Below the pieces are notes generated by a model. It did no database searches, had not been told where the DNA came from, and saw only the letters and a list, made by a program, of their open reading frames with translations. This document shows positions 41,213 to 51,431 of a DNA stretch of 64,000 nt, piece after piece. Source of the DNA: Gammaproteobacteria bacterium (GTDB lineage: Bacteria > Pseudomonadota > Gammaproteobacteria > Pseudomonadales > Ketobacteraceae); contig JABLXQ010000016.1 of NCBI GenBank assembly GCA_013178375.1, forward strand, positions 92,896 through 156,895, in the 5' to 3' direction. The translations under genes and the position numbers were made by a program. Numbering within the stretch: the first letter of the stretch is position 1; every line of letters begins with the position of its first letter.

Positions 41213-43816
41213 GTGCTCGAAGCCTATCGTAAACATGTTGCAGAACGCGCCGCTCAAGGCATCCCCCCCAAACCGCTGGACGAGAAACAGACTGCCGATC
41301 TGGTGGAACTGCTGAAGAATCCCCCTGCCGGTGAAGAGAATTTCCTGGTTGACCTGATTACCTACCGTGTTCCTGCCGGTGTGGATCAGGCTGCCTATGT
41401 AAAAGCCGGCTTCCTGGCGGCCGTTGCCAAGGGCACGACCAAATCGCCGCTGATCAGCCGCGAAAAGGCCACCGAACTGCTGGGCACCATGCTGGGCGGC
41501 TACAACGTCGACCCGCTAATCGAGCTGCTGGATGATGCAGTTGTCGGCAAGATCGCCGCCAAGGCCCTGTCCCACACCCTGCTGATTTTCGATTCCTTCC
41601 ACGACGTGGTGGAAAAAGCCAAGAACAACGCCAATGCCAAGGCAGTGCTGGAATCCTGGGCCAACGCCGAGTGGTTCACCAGCCAGCCGGAAGTGGCGAA
41701 GAAAATCACCGTCACCGTGTTCAAGGTGACCGGCGAAACCAACACCGACGACCTGTCCCCCGCCCAGGATGCCTGGAGCCGTCCGGACATCCCGCTGCAC
41801 GCCAACGCCATGCTGAAAAACGCCCGCGAAGGCATCAACCCGGAAAAACAGGGCGAAATCGGCCCGATCAAGCAGATCGAAGCGCTGAAAGCCAAAGGCC
41901 ACACCGTTGCCTACGTGGGCGATGTGGTGGGCACCGGTTCTTCCCGTAAATCCGCTACCAACTCGGTGCTGTGGTTCACCGGCGACGACATCCCCTTCGT
42001 GCCAAACAAGCGTCAGGGCGGTATCTGTATCGGTTCCAAGATCGCGCCTATTTTCTACAACACCATGGAAGACGCGGGCGCACTGCCGTTTGAAACCGAC
42101 GTTTCCAACCTGAACATGGGTGATGTGGTCGACATCTACCCGTACGAAGGAAAGATCACCAAGCACGGTTCCAGCGAAGTGATCTCCACGTTCGAACTGA
42201 AATCCGACGTGATTCTGGATGAAGTGCGTGCCGGTGGCCGTATCAACCTGATCATCGGTCGCGGCCTGACGGGCAAGGCTCGTGAAGCTCTCGGTCTGCC
42301 TGTCTCCACCCTGTTCCGTCTGCCGGCTGGCGTTGTGCAGAGCACCAAGGGCTTCACCCTGGCGCAGAAAATGGTGGGCAAGGCGTGCGGCGTGAAAGGC
42401 GTGCGCGCTGGCGAATACTGCGAACCGAAGATGACCACCGTCGGCTCCCAGGACACCACCGGCCCGATGACCCGCGACGAACTGAAAGACCTGGCGTGCC
42501 TGGGCTTCTCGGCGGATCTGGTGATGCAGTCCTTCTGTCACACCGCGGCTTATCCCAAGCCGGTTGACGTGGAAATGCAGCACACCCTGCCCGACTTCAT
42601 CATGAACCGTGGCGGTGTTTCGCTGCGTCCGGGTGACGGCATTATTCACTCCTGGTTGAACCGCATGCTGCTGCCGGACACCGTCGGCACCGGCGGCGAT
42701 TCCCACACCCGTTTCCCGATCGGTATTTCGTTCCCGGCCGGTTCCGGCCTGGTGGCGTTCGCTGCTGCTACTGGCGTCATGCCGCTGGACATGCCGGAAT
42801 CCGTTCTGGTGCGGTTCAAGGGCAAGCGTCAGCCCGGCATCACCCTGCGCGATCTGGTGCACGCGATTCCGCTGTACGCGATCAAGGCCGGTCTGCTGAC
42901 CGTGGAGAAGAAAGGCAAGAAGAACGTGTTCTCCGGCCGCGTGCTGGAAATCGAAGGTCTGGAAGAACTGACCGTGGAGCAGGCGTTCGAACTGTCTGAC
43001 GCTTCCGCTGAACGTTCCGCTGCGGGTTGCACCATCACCCTGTCGAAAGATTCGGTGGCGGAATACCTGAAATCCAACATCACCCTGCTGAAGTGGATGA
43101 TGGCCAACGGTTACGGCGACGCCCGCACCATGGAACGCCGTATTCGCGGCATGGAAGCGTGGCTGGCCAAACCGGAACTGATGCGCGCCGATGCCGATGC
43201 TGAGTACCACACCATTCTCGAAATCGACATGAACGAGATCAAGGAACCCGTTCTGTGCTGCCCGAACGATCCGGATGACGCGAAATTCCTGTCCGACGTG
43301 GCCGGCGACAAGATCGACGAAGTGTTCATCGGTTCCTGCATGACCAACATCGGTCACTTCCGCGCGGCTGGCAAACTGCTGGACAAAGTGGAAGGTGGAT
43401 CGCTGGCAACCCGCCTGTGGCTGGCACCGCCCACCAAGATGGACCAGCACCAGCTGATGGAAGAAGGTTACTACAACATTTATGGCCGCGCCGGTGCACG
43501 TACCGAGATGCCGGGCTGCTCGCTGTGCATGGGTAACCAGGCACGCGTTGCGCCTAATACCACGGTAGTTTCGACTTCCACCCGTAACTTCCCCAACCGT
43601 CTGGGCCAGGGTTCCAACGTGTACCTGGCGTCGGCGGAACTGGCGTCGGTTGCGGCGGTAATGGGCAAGCTGCCGACAGTGGCCGAGTACATGCAGTACG
43701 CCAACCAGATCGACAGCATGTCGGCTGACATCTACCGCTACATGAACTTCGACCGCATGGCGGAGTATCAGGATCTGGCCAACACCGTGAAGATTCCGGT
43801 TGTGCAGGATGCGTAA
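41213..43816 (+). CDS. acnB: Aconitate hydratase B
   Basis: 867 residues, beginning at GTG with GAGAGG upstream. N-terminal HEAT-like domain ([17 protein letters not shown]), swivel domain with [12 protein letters not shown], and [4Fe-4S] ligands in [17 protein letters not shown] and GCSLCMGNQ. Interconverts citrate and isocitrate in the TCA cycle; apo-AcnB can bind mRNA. The high-GC codon use leaves a very long open frame on the opposite strand, which is not a gene. Confidence 0.98.
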   Translation: MLEAYRKHVAERAAQGIPPKPLDEKQTADLVELLKNPPAGEENFLVDLITYRVPAGVDQAAYVKAGFLAAVAKGTTKSPLISREKATELLGTMLGGYNVDPLIELLDDAVVGKIAAKALSHTLLIFDSFHDVVEKAKNNANAKAVLESWANAEWFTSQPEVAKKITVTVFKVTGETNTDDLSPAQDAWSRPDIPLHANAMLKNAREGINPEKQGEIGPIKQIEALKAKGHTVAYVGDVVGTGSSRKSATNSVLWFTGDDIPFVPNKRQGGICIGSKIAPIFYNTMEDAGALPFETDVSNLNMGDVVDIYPYEGKITKHGSSEVISTFELKSDVILDEVRAGGRINLIIGRGLTGKAREALGLPVSTLFRLPAGVVQSTKGFTLAQKMVGKACGVKGVRAGEYCEPKMTTVGSQDTTGPMTRDELKDLACLGFSADLVMQSFCHTAAYPKPVDVEMQHTLPDFIMNRGGVSLRPGDGIIHSWLNRMLLPDTVGTGGDSHTRFPIGISFPAGSGLVAFAAATGVMPLDMPESVLVRFKGKRQPGITLRDLVHAIPLYAIKAGLLTVEKKGKKNVFSGRVLEIEGLEELTVEQAFELSDASAERSAAGCTITLSKDSVAEYLKSNITLLKWMMANGYGDARTMERRIRGMEAWLAKPELMRADADAEYHTILEIDMNEIKEPVLCCPNDPDDAKFLSDVAGDKIDEVFIGSCMTNIGHFRAAGKLLDKVEGGSLATRLWLAPPTKMDQHQLMEEGYYNIYGRAGARTEMPGCSLCMGNQARVAPNTTVVSTSTRNFPNRLGQGSNVYLASAELASVAAVMGKLPTVAEYMQYANQIDSMSADIYRYMNFDRMAEYQDLANTVKIPVVQDA

Positions 43817-43845
43817 GCGGTAACATGACACGCGCAGTAAAAATC

Positions 43846-43875
43846 GAAGGGGCCTTTGCGGGCCCCTTCTTTTTT
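43846..43875 (+). terminator. Terminator of acnB
   Basis: 9-bp stem (43846-43854 with 43861-43869) and six T residues. Confidence 0.92.
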
Positions 43876-43959
43876 GGGCGCTGGTTTGGGCACTTGGTGG
43901 CACCTTGCAAGCAGTAGTAGGATGAAGCCACAACGGATCGAATGAAAGAGGATGAACAC

Positions 43960-44652
43960 ATGCCAGTAAACTATGAGCTGCACCAGAACATTGCCGTCAT
44001 CACGCTGAATGACGGTAAGGCCAACGCCGTTTCCACCACGCTGCTGGAAAATCTGAATCAGGCGCTGGATCAGGCGGAAAAAAATGCCCAGGCGGTAGTG
44101 TTGAGCGGGCGGCCCGGCCGCTTCTCGGCCGGATTCGATCTGTCCATCATGGGCCAGGGTGGTACTGCGATGGCGGGCCTTGTGGCAGGCGGCGCAAAAC
44201 TGGCGCACCGGATGCTGCAATTTCCCTTGCCGATAGTCATTGCCTGCACGGGACATGCGCTGGCCATGGGTGGCCTGATGCTGTTGTCCGCGGACTATCG
44301 CATTGGTGTGGATGGCGCATTCAAGATTGGTTTGAATGAAGTGGCGATTGGTTTGACAATGCCGCTGTTCGGCGTGGAATTGGCGCGGGGACGTCTTAAT
44401 ACGCCGCACTTTCACCGGGCCGTGATCAATGCCGAGATATACTCACCCAGGGGCGCACTGGAGGCCGGTTTTCTGGATCAGGTGGTGACAGAGGCAGAGC
44501 TGGCAAATGCGGCCATGGCGGCAGCGGTTGAGCTGACCAAGTTGAATCAGTCAGCGCATCACCAGACCAAACTGCGGGTGCGCAATGAAGTGCTGGCGGG
44601 TGTGGCGCAGGGGGTAGAGAAAGAGTTTGGGATTCAGCTATCGGCTATTTAA
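43960..44652 (+). CDS. Crotonase / enoyl-CoA hydratase family protein
   Basis: 230 residues from ATG 43960, chosen because AGAGG precedes it; an in-frame ATG lies six codons upstream. Crotonase fold: oxyanion-hole segments SAGFDLSIM and GHALAMGGLMLLSADYRIG, and a Glu in GLNEVAIGL at one catalytic position. As I recall, Pseudomonas has a similar short crotonase in this neighbourhood. Substrate unknown. Confidence 0.85.
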   Translation: MPVNYELHQNIAVITLNDGKANAVSTTLLENLNQALDQAEKNAQAVVLSGRPGRFSAGFDLSIMGQGGTAMAGLVAGGAKLAHRMLQFPLPIVIACTGHALAMGGLMLLSADYRIGVDGAFKIGLNEVAIGLTMPLFGVELARGRLNTPHFHRAVINAEIYSPRGALEAGFLDQVVTEAELANAAMAAAVELTKLNQSAHHQTKLRVRNEVLAGVAQGVEKEFGIQLSAI

Positions 44653-44683
44653 CAGATACAGAACCTGTTTCAAAATCCACGAC

Positions 44684-45073
44684 CTACTTGATGACTTCTA
44701 TTTCAACGTCAATCAGACCCAGGGATGTATTGCCAATACTGCTAAATGCCGACTTGGACAGGTCTATGATCCGGCCTCTGACAAAAGGCCCTCTGTCATT
44801 GATCCTGACAACGACGCTTTTTCCGTTGTTCACGTTCGTCACTTTCACTTTTGAGCCGAACGGCATCGTCTTGTGCGCGGCCGTTTTCAGTTCGTGTTTG
44901 TATAGCTCGCCGTTGGCGGTCTTTTTGCCTTGGTGTTTATTGGCATAGAAAGAGGCTTCGCCAGTGTCCCTGTAACCAATCCAGTCCTCCGGGTTTTTGG
45001 ACTGGATACTGCTGCAGCCTAAAATCGCCATCGATGCGAGAAGAACAATCAGCCTCTGTAGAGCATGCTTCAT
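44684..45073 (-). CDS. RlpA-like lipoprotein with double-psi beta-barrel
   Basis: 129 residues from ATG 45073 with AAGGGA upstream. Lipobox SMAILGC, then a compact double-psi beta-barrel: GEASFYANKHQGKKTANGE, KTAAHKTMPFGSKV, VRINDRGPF and GRIIDLS. This is the RlpA core without the SPOR domain. RlpA proteins are septal lytic transglycosylases acting on naked glycan. Convergent with the crotonase gene. Confidence 0.88.
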   Translation of the reverse strand: MKHALQRLIVLLASMAILGCSSIQSKNPEDWIGYRDTGEASFYANKHQGKKTANGELYKHELKTAAHKTMPFGSKVKVTNVNNGKSVVVRINDRGPFVRGRIIDLSKSAFSSIGNTSLGLIDVEIEVIK

Positions 45074-45193
45074 GCAGGTATCCCTTGTATTGGTCGTATC
45101 ACGATGCACAAGTATACGTTCTTTACAAAAACTGCTGTGTTTCGTGAATCACACAATTGGGATGACGTGAATGCTAGCCATCGACGGCAACGG

Positions 45194-45589
45194 TCAGGAG
45201 GGAAAGCGTTCGACATGGGTTTCTCCCCTGCGGCCAAAGTAGGTGACATGGCGGCCCTGAATCCAGACGGTGTAACCAACACACCCGGCCTCGCGCGAAA
45301 GGCGCTTGAACTCCGGGTATTGCACGACACCTTGTTGTGAACCGCGAATTGCCGCCTTGAGGGCGTCGCTGTCAAATGCGTCGGCAATCGCAACGTCCGG
45401 CATCTCCAGATCGAGGCTCAAGGTCTCTCCATCCGGCGGATAGTACGTTGTTTTCCCAGTACGGTAATCAACGGCATAGGACTCGACGCCAGCTTGCATC
45501 AGCAGGCCGACAACCGTTCCAAAATGCAGGCGGCCTTCACTGGACTCCCTGAAAACCTTCAGAATGATTTCCTGACTGGCGGTGTTCAT
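45194..45589 (-). CDS. DUF1398 family protein (YbcV-like)
   Basis: 131 residues. The pattern EGRLHFGTVVGLLMQAGVES, YRTGKTTYYPPDG and VQYPEFKRLSREAGCVGY matches DUF1398 proteins, small proteins of unknown function. 38 bases downstream of the MarR-type gene, same strand, so possibly its target. Confidence 0.75.
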   Translation of the reverse strand: MNTASQEIILKVFRESSEGRLHFGTVVGLLMQAGVESYAVDYRTGKTTYYPPDGETLSLDLEMPDVAIADAFDSDALKAAIRGSQQGVVQYPEFKRLSREAGCVGYTVWIQGRHVTYFGRRGETHVERFPS

Positions 45590-45627
45590 CGATAGCTCCC
45601 GGCTTAAAACGGATGGAAAGGGAATAT

Positions 45628-45996
45628 TCAGTTGACTGGGACTTCTTTGATCTGGTGATAGGCGACCAGATCCTGAAACGTCTTCATCAATGCTGCGCGC
45701 TCCTTGCGACCGATGTGTCCAAAGAAGTGCTCCTCGTTCTGATCGGCCAGGGCCGCCAGCCTGGGGACCAGCGCGCGTCCGGCATCGGTGAGTAACAAGA
45801 CCTGTTCCCGTGCACTGTTTTCGGCTTGCTGGCGATAAGCCAGCCCTTTCTCTTCGAGGCGATTGATGACCTTGGAGGTCGCGCCTTTCGTCATGCCCAG
45901 GGCGTCAATCAGCGCTGCGTGGGACGTTTGGACGTTATCGAACAGCGTGCGCAGGGCCACCCACTCAGTCACCGTCGTGTTCTCTGATTCCAGCAA
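45628..45996 (-). CDS. MarR-family transcriptional regulator, start codon unclear
   Basis: 122 residues from the TTG at 45996: winged helix with TEWVALRTLF, HAALIDALGMTKGATSKVINRLEEKG and DAGRALVPRL. Family-like sequence continues upstream in the same frame (FGFWLRFVSNHVSTRFQKL) to the selO stop at 46102-46104, but this stretch holds no ATG or GTG. A CTG at 46074 is the best non-standard start; otherwise the N-terminus has been lost or the sequence has an error. Likely regulates the adjacent DUF1398 gene. Confidence 0.7.
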   Translation of the reverse strand: MLESENTTVTEWVALRTLFDNVQTSHAALIDALGMTKGATSKVINRLEEKGLAYRQQAENSAREQVLLLTDAGRALVPRLAALADQNEEHFFGHIGRKERAALMKTFQDLVAYHQIKEVPVN

Positions 45997-46101
45997 TTTC
46001 TGGAAACGGGTGGATACGTGGTTGGATACAAAGCGCAGCCAGAAGCCAAAACCTGCCCGCGTTCGCTGTTTCAGTTTTGTGTGGCTGAGCGTCTGCCGGG
46101 A

Positions 46102-47805
46102 TCAGGAAGAACAGCTATAGTGGGATACGCCTCCTGTTGCAAAAAACTCAATCGGTCTTGGTTTATAGTATTTATCATCTACCACATTCGATTGTTCATC
46201 ATAGGGTTGGGTCAGCACTTCCTGTAGCTCTCGCACAAGCGTGTAATCTCCTTGCATCGCTTGTTGATAGGCTGGCACTACCAGCCATTCTCTCCAGGTA
46301 TACTTGGGATTGACTCGTTTCATTTGTTGCGACAGTTTTTCATTGTTCTGGCCTGTTCCGACCAGAGATAGCCATTTTTCCAACCAAATGGACCACTGTT
46401 GCTCCAAGCGTGCTGACGTTTTTTGATAGAAACTTTTTTTGAGTGGTTCAATCTCCTTGGGGATATTTGAGAGTTCCCGGAAGAAGATGGTGTAATCGAC
46501 AGAGGTTTCCACCATGAGCGTCAGTAGCTCACTAAGTAATTGGGCGTCATAGGTGCGCAGCCCGAGTTTTGCTGCCCACATTTTTTCCAGGCGTTGCTGC
46601 ATTACTATGGAAAAACCTTCTCTAATCCCATCGAATTTGTCCAGATATTCAGGGTGGACTAGCAGTAAAGGCCGTAGTGCAGTCCAGAACATGTGGAAGT
46701 TCGCTTCAGCGGCAGCGGGTTGGTTGAAGAATGAGAAATGCTGCCCACCACCGGTCCACGGTTGAAAATAGGGATCGAAACGCTCGCAGAATCCGAAAGG
46801 ACCGTAGTCAAGCGTAAAACCACCACCCGCACAATTATCACTATTGAAGTTGCCCTGGCAGTAACCAACCCGCAGCCAATCGGCAACGAGGGAAGTCAAG
46901 CGGTTTCGGAATGCTGTCGCCAGCGCCACCAGTTTTTCGGCAAGCGATAGATGAGTATTGATCTCGTCGCGATATTCGCGATCAATTAAATGCAGTGCAA
47001 TCATCTCCAATTCTTTCAGCGCATCCGGGTGTGCTTGCTGACGGACCCGGCGACCAAAAAGTTCGAGTTGACCGACCCGCAGGAACGAAGGCGCGACACG
47101 TGTGGAGATAGCAACAGGTTCTGATACCAGAATATCGGGATTTGTATTGGATGACCCTTCCGAGTACCAGGGACGATTGACCGACTCCGTTTTAGAAACA
47201 TACAAACACAGCGATCTGGAGGTCGGGACACCCAGCGCGTGCATATGCTCCTGCGCCAGAAACTCCCGGATACTCGAGCGTAATACCGCACGTCCATCTG
47301 AGCCACGGCAGTAGGGTGTGCGACCTCCGCCTTTCAGCTGCATCTCCCAGCGCTGACCGTTGATAATGGCTTCAAGCACAGACACAGCGCGACCGTCGCC
47401 ATAGCCATTGCCCGTTTGAAACGGGCATTGCTGGGTGTACTCGGTTCCATAAATAGAAAGTGCATAGCCAGTGGCCCAGCCGATTTTGCGCATGGGTGCC
47501 GGCACGTTAGAAAGATCGCCTGAGAACAGCCGTCGAAAATCCTCTGTTTGCGCCAGGCTATCGTCAAAATTCAGTTCACGGAAAAAATTTTTGCTGTGTG
47601 CGACATATTCGGGCTCAGCAATGGGAGTGGGTTTAACGGGTACGTAGTGCCCTGCAAAAACCTGCCGGGGCAGGTAGTCTTCTCCATCTGTTGTCGCATC
47701 AGGATCGCAGTTGAGCGTATTTATCAGCGAATAGTCTGCCGACCTGGCAATATCTTCAAGCCTGGTAACGGGTGGAGAAGTTTCATCAAGCTGTTGGTTG
47801 CTCAT
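46102..47805 (-). CDS. selO: SelO family protein adenylyltransferase (AMPylase)
   Basis: 567 residues. Pseudokinase fold with [42 protein letters not shown] broken by family-typical residues, the catalytic region [10 protein letters not shown] and LDYGPFGF (metal-binding Asp), and the C-terminal SCSS. Family knowledge: transfers AMP to Ser/Thr/Tyr of redox proteins. The Cys three residues from the end occupies the place of selenocysteine in animal SelO. Confidence 0.93.
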   Translation of the reverse strand: MSNQQLDETSPPVTRLEDIARSADYSLINTLNCDPDATTDGEDYLPRQVFAGHYVPVKPTPIAEPEYVAHSKNFFRELNFDDSLAQTEDFRRLFSGDLSNVPAPMRKIGWATGYALSIYGTEYTQQCPFQTGNGYGDGRAVSVLEAIINGQRWEMQLKGGGRTPYCRGSDGRAVLRSSIREFLAQEHMHALGVPTSRSLCLYVSKTESVNRPWYSEGSSNTNPDILVSEPVAISTRVAPSFLRVGQLELFGRRVRQQAHPDALKELEMIALHLIDREYRDEINTHLSLAEKLVALATAFRNRLTSLVADWLRVGYCQGNFNSDNCAGGGFTLDYGPFGFCERFDPYFQPWTGGGQHFSFFNQPAAAEANFHMFWTALRPLLLVHPEYLDKFDGIREGFSIVMQQRLEKMWAAKLGLRTYDAQLLSELLTLMVETSVDYTIFFRELSNIPKEIEPLKKSFYQKTSARLEQQWSIWLEKWLSLVGTGQNNEKLSQQMKRVNPKYTWREWLVVPAYQQAMQGDYTLVRELQEVLTQPYDEQSNVVDDKYYKPRPIEFFATGGVSHYSCSS

Positions 47806-47966
47806 AAAAATTGCCGAACCTTATTTTGCCTGTCAGAACGCAGCCGATACAGGTGATAATACACGAACGGCGTATTCGCTTGTAGATAGAGGTGTCACAT
47901 GATCCCGGCACAGCGAACCGTTATGTCAATGTCGAACGCCGGGAAGCCATGGCCTGTCCGCCATCA

Positions 47967-48794
47967 CTACCTACGGGTTTTGCCGGTGCTCTTTGTGCTG
48001 GCAGTATTCGCACGCTTGATGTCCGGCGTTTTCGACTCAACTGCGGGAAAGTGTTTTGCCGCCTGCTCCAGCCACAACAGGGTATCAATGTAGGATACAA
48101 AGCGGTTGAGATAGTCAGGGGATATGTCACGCATCTGGGTAATCGCGCCGATCACCAGACGGTGTGAATTGAGGGGGCCTGCGTTTTCTGGCGCATCTTC
48201 CATGGCCTGCGCCACCGCCTTTTCGATAATACGTTTGGCCCAGACATCGCGAAACTGACGTAGGGCGCGAAGCTCATCGGCATGTTCCCGCTCCAGCGTG
48301 ATGCCACCGGTTAAATCCGGGCCGGATTGCAATGCCGCCAGTTCTTGCTGACGCAGCATTTCGTCAAGCGTGAGAGCGCCTTCATCTGCATAACTGTCAC
48401 GGCCCTGACGGTCAAAACGTTTCAGCAGTGGTTTGAGGGTGATGCGCGCAGCAGTGCGTTCCAGACGATCAGCAAGCTGATTCACACTGTGAAAATCACA
48501 GGCGTTGAATCGTTGCCGGACAAAGGCGCTTGCGGCTGGAAAACGTGTTTCGATCTGTTTGACACGCTTTTGCGCGTCTTCCCTGGCCTGTTCAAACGCT
48601 GATTGATACGCAGAAAAAGCCTGTACTAGCCGGGTATCCAACAACGCGCGGGCTTCACCTTCCAACCTGGCAGAACGCGCTGCCAATGCTTCGAGATAAC
48701 GAAATCGCACTGGATCGAATTGGCTCGCCCGGCGGGCTTTCCATGCAGCGATCTGTGCCACAATGCTATTTGGCGTATCGGCCACTTCAGCCAC
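47967..48794 (-). CDS. DUF2894 family protein, last gene of the motor-like operon
   Basis: 275 residues from GTG 48794, which overlaps the stop of the OmpA-like gene and has GGAG seven bases upstream. N-terminal half is helical and basic (IAAWKARRASQFDPVRFRYLEALAARS); the C-terminus has SPDYLNRFVSYIDTLLWLEQA and a Lys/Thr-rich tail. No signal peptide or membrane helix, so probably cytoplasmic. Function unknown; it is always a plausible partner of the DUF802/OmpA pair upstream. Confidence 0.78.
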   Translation of the reverse strand: MAEVADTPNSIVAQIAAWKARRASQFDPVRFRYLEALAARSARLEGEARALLDTRLVQAFSAYQSAFEQAREDAQKRVKQIETRFPAASAFVRQRFNACDFHSVNQLADRLERTAARITLKPLLKRFDRQGRDSYADEGALTLDEMLRQQELAALQSGPDLTGGITLEREHADELRALRQFRDVWAKRIIEKAVAQAMEDAPENAGPLNSHRLVIGAITQMRDISPDYLNRFVSYIDTLLWLEQAAKHFPAVESKTPDIKRANTASTKSTGKTRR

Positions 48795-49428
48795 CGCGTT
48801 TTTCGCTCGTGCGCGGTACGGGTGCCATTTCCACTCGCCGGTTCTGCAAACGCCCAGCCGCATCGGCATTGGATGCCACCGGATGTTGCGCACCAAAAGC
48901 TGCAGCAAACACCGAATCCGCAGGCATGCCCTCTTCCACCAGTGCACGAGTGACGGTCAACGCCCGTTGCGCAGACAGTTCCCAGTTGTCGGCAAAGCGG
49001 ATGTTGGTTTTTTGGATAGGAAGATCGTCGGTGAATCCACTCACCATCAACAGTTCATCCCGCTCCCCGAGATACACCTGCAACGGTGCTACCAGGGTTT
49101 TCAGTAACTGGCGGCCTTCGGGTTGCAGTTCGGCGGAATTCAACGCAAACAGCACGCTGCCGCTGATGCCAATGCGGCCGTCACGCAAGGTGATGCGTCC
49201 CGATGCCAGTGGGTCGGCCAGTGCTTGCTCGAGTGCCTGCCTGCGGGCTTCTGCAGCCTGACGCCGGGCGATTTCATCCTCCAGCGATTTGGCCAGATCC
49301 ACCTGCATACCCAGCACCCACACCAGCACCAGTACAAATACGCCAGCAAGGCCCGCCATCAGGTCGGCGAACACCGGCCAGATCGGTGCGGCGTGCGCCT
49401 GCTCGTCATCGATGTCATATTCGTACAT
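48787..49428 (-). CDS. OmpA/MotB-like protein, putative stator partner
   Basis: 213 residues. A short cytoplasmic start, then one membrane helix preceded by WPVFADLMAGLAGVF, where Asp22 is placed like the proton-binding Asp of MotB and ZorB. A short coiled coil (45-75) leads to a C-terminal OmpA peptidoglycan-binding domain (FALNSAELQPEG, SGFTDDLPI, NWELSAQRA, NRRVEM). Its ATG overlaps the DUF802 stop. Predicted ion-conducting subunit together with the DUF802 protein. Confidence 0.85.
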   Translation of the reverse strand: MYEYDIDDEQAHAAPIWPVFADLMAGLAGVFVLVLVWVLGMQVDLAKSLEDEIARRQAAEARRQALEQALADPLASGRITLRDGRIGISGSVLFALNSAELQPEGRQLLKTLVAPLQVYLGERDELLMVSGFTDDLPIQKTNIRFADNWELSAQRALTVTRALVEEGMPADSVFAAAFGAQHPVASNADAAGRLQNRRVEMAPVPRTSEKRGG

Positions 49429-51431
49429 CAGACGGCCTCTTCAGGAACACGATTTTCCTGCGCCACAGGCTTGTCCAGTTGGTTTAATCCAGGCTGGCTC
49501 AATCGACGCAGTTCTTCGAAGACTTCTTTCTGCGACAGCATGCTCAGATCGATGATTTCACGGGCCTGCGCCACGTAGTAGGCGAGCTGCTCGTCACTGC
49601 GCGTGGAGGATTTGCTGAATGCTTCTTCCACCCGTGCCAATTGATCGGTAATTTTTCGGCTGGATTCGCAGAACAGTTCCACCGCGAATCCCAGTGTTTC
49701 GCTGAGGCCCGATACGTCGGCGGCACTGGCGGTCACTTGCGCAGCGGTGTGCGTCATTTGTGTTGCATCGCTGTTCACGCGGCGGGAAAATTCGGTGCTG
49801 ATCTGTTGCAGTTTGTCTGCGGATTTTTGTACCAGGGATTCCACAGCTTCCTGCTGGGTTGCTGCGGTAGACTGAACGGCCTCCAGCAATGCCGCCAGTT
49901 TTCCGGCCAGTTGATGGCGCTCTTCCAGAAATACAGTGTCACGTTCGGTTTGATTGGACATTTCACGGCGCAATTGCACGATGACATCGGCGGCGGCCTG
50001 CGGTGCTTCGGCCGCTGTCTGAATCAGGCGTGTCATGGGCTGTTCAAGAGCAGCGCCCAGAGACGCCAGATGACCGGCCACGTCCGCCTGCAGATCCGCG
50101 AGACGTTCCACTGCCGCCCTGCCCCGCTGCGCTTCTTCATCCCGCAAGGTACTCAATGCAGATTGCACCGTTGCCGCCGTTTCCTGCATGCGGGTGGAAT
50201 GTTCTGCCAGCCAATGTTGCTCTGATTCAATGCGGGCATGTACCAATGTTTCGGATGCCGCCAGCAGTTGGGTGATTTTCTGTACCATGGCGGTGGCGGT
50301 ATTTTCCAGCGAGGCACTGGCTTTTTGCTGCTGCAATACAGATTGTTCACCAGCGGCGCGCCATTCTTTCAACAAGACTGATGAGAGGCTTTCAAACTGC
50401 TGCGACCACAATGCCAGCCGTTGCTTATCGTGCTGGGCCTGGTCGTCGAGCAGCTGGGTGGCGGTGGCGGTGAAGTGCTGCCACTGCTCCTGCATCACAG
50501 CATGCAACTGCTGCTGGGTTTGCCTGGTTTCCTGCTGGATATTTTTCACGGCGTCCGCCATGACGGGTTGCAGAACCTGGCCCGCCAGATGTGCGCTTTC
50601 GCTCAGATTATCGCGCAGGGATTTTTCCACCGACGTGGCAAGGCCGGTGTACAGCGCCTGCGTGTTTTGATGGAATTGTTGCTGGCTGGAGATCAGTGTT
50701 TCGCTCAGATGCTGGCCCATGCGTTCCATCTGTCCGGCCATGGCGCCCAGTTTTTCCACCAGATCCGGCAGCGCTCTGGCCTGGAATTGCAGGGCACGAA
50801 AGGTTTCCTGACGATTGTGCGCCAGGGAGAAGGGCCTCAGCACACCCGCGATGCGCGTATCCAGTAGCGCGGTAGCCAATTGACGCTCACGCCGGCAGAA
50901 CGTGGACATCAATCCCAGCATGGCCGACGCCGCCACGCCCGCCACCGACGTGCCAAATGCCATGCCCAACCCTTTGATCGGCGCGGTCAGACCACTGCGG
51001 ATGGCTTGCAGGTCGGTGGTGGTTTCCAGCGCAAACACCGCACCCTTGAGAGTGGCCACCATGCCCAGGAAGGTACCCAGTAAACCCAGCATGACCAGAA
51101 GACCTGCCAGATAAGGTGTGAACACCGGGCCGGGCAATACTACCCGCTCGCCTTCGATCCGCGCCCGCACAGCGTTCTGCAGGGATGGATGGAAACCCTT
51201 GAGCCAACCGTCAAGACTGGTCAGATCCGCCGGAATGTTTACCAGTGTCACCGGCAAGGTCGAAGTGGCCCGGCGGAACCCGGCCAACTCAGCCGCACCG
51301 GCCACATAAACCGCGCCAATCAGCAACGTGACAACGAATGCCAGTGGGTTGGAGCCCCAGAAACTCCATCCGGTCCACAGGATGACGGCCATGCCCAGCG
51401 CACAGGCCGCCGCAAAAATAGATCGGCTCAT
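49428..51431 (-). CDS. DUF802 protein, MotA/ZorA-like channel with long coiled-coil tail
   Basis: 667 residues from ATG 51431. Four membrane helices in the first 200 residues: two near the N-terminus, then GLLVMLGLLGTFLGMVATL and GLGMAFGTSVAGVAASAMLG, the polar Gly/Thr/Ser helices seen in MotA/TolQ/ExbB/ZorA proton channels. The remaining about 450 residues are a Gln/Ala-rich helical coiled tail (cytoplasmic by analogy with ZorA). ATGA overlaps with DUF3348 before it and the OmpA-like gene after it show tight coupling. Confidence 0.83.
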   Translation of the reverse strand: MSRSIFAAACALGMAVILWTGWSFWGSNPLAFVVTLLIGAVYVAGAAELAGFRRATSTLPVTLVNIPADLTSLDGWLKGFHPSLQNAVRARIEGERVVLPGPVFTPYLAGLLVMLGLLGTFLGMVATLKGAVFALETTTDLQAIRSGLTAPIKGLGMAFGTSVAGVAASAMLGLMSTFCRRERQLATALLDTRIAGVLRPFSLAHNRQETFRALQFQARALPDLVEKLGAMAGQMERMGQHLSETLISSQQQFHQNTQALYTGLATSVEKSLRDNLSESAHLAGQVLQPVMADAVKNIQQETRQTQQQLHAVMQEQWQHFTATATQLLDDQAQHDKQRLALWSQQFESLSSVLLKEWRAAGEQSVLQQQKASASLENTATAMVQKITQLLAASETLVHARIESEQHWLAEHSTRMQETAATVQSALSTLRDEEAQRGRAAVERLADLQADVAGHLASLGAALEQPMTRLIQTAAEAPQAAADVIVQLRREMSNQTERDTVFLEERHQLAGKLAALLEAVQSTAATQQEAVESLVQKSADKLQQISTEFSRRVNSDATQMTHTAAQVTASAADVSGLSETLGFAVELFCESSRKITDQLARVEEAFSKSSTRSDEQLAYYVAQAREIIDLSMLSQKEVFEELRRLSQPGLNQLDKPVAQENRVPEEAV

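Noticed and set aside
41516..43933. 805-codon open frame opposite acnB
   Set aside because: Caused by the GC-rich codon use of acnB; no family features, low-complexity His/Gln/Arg composition.
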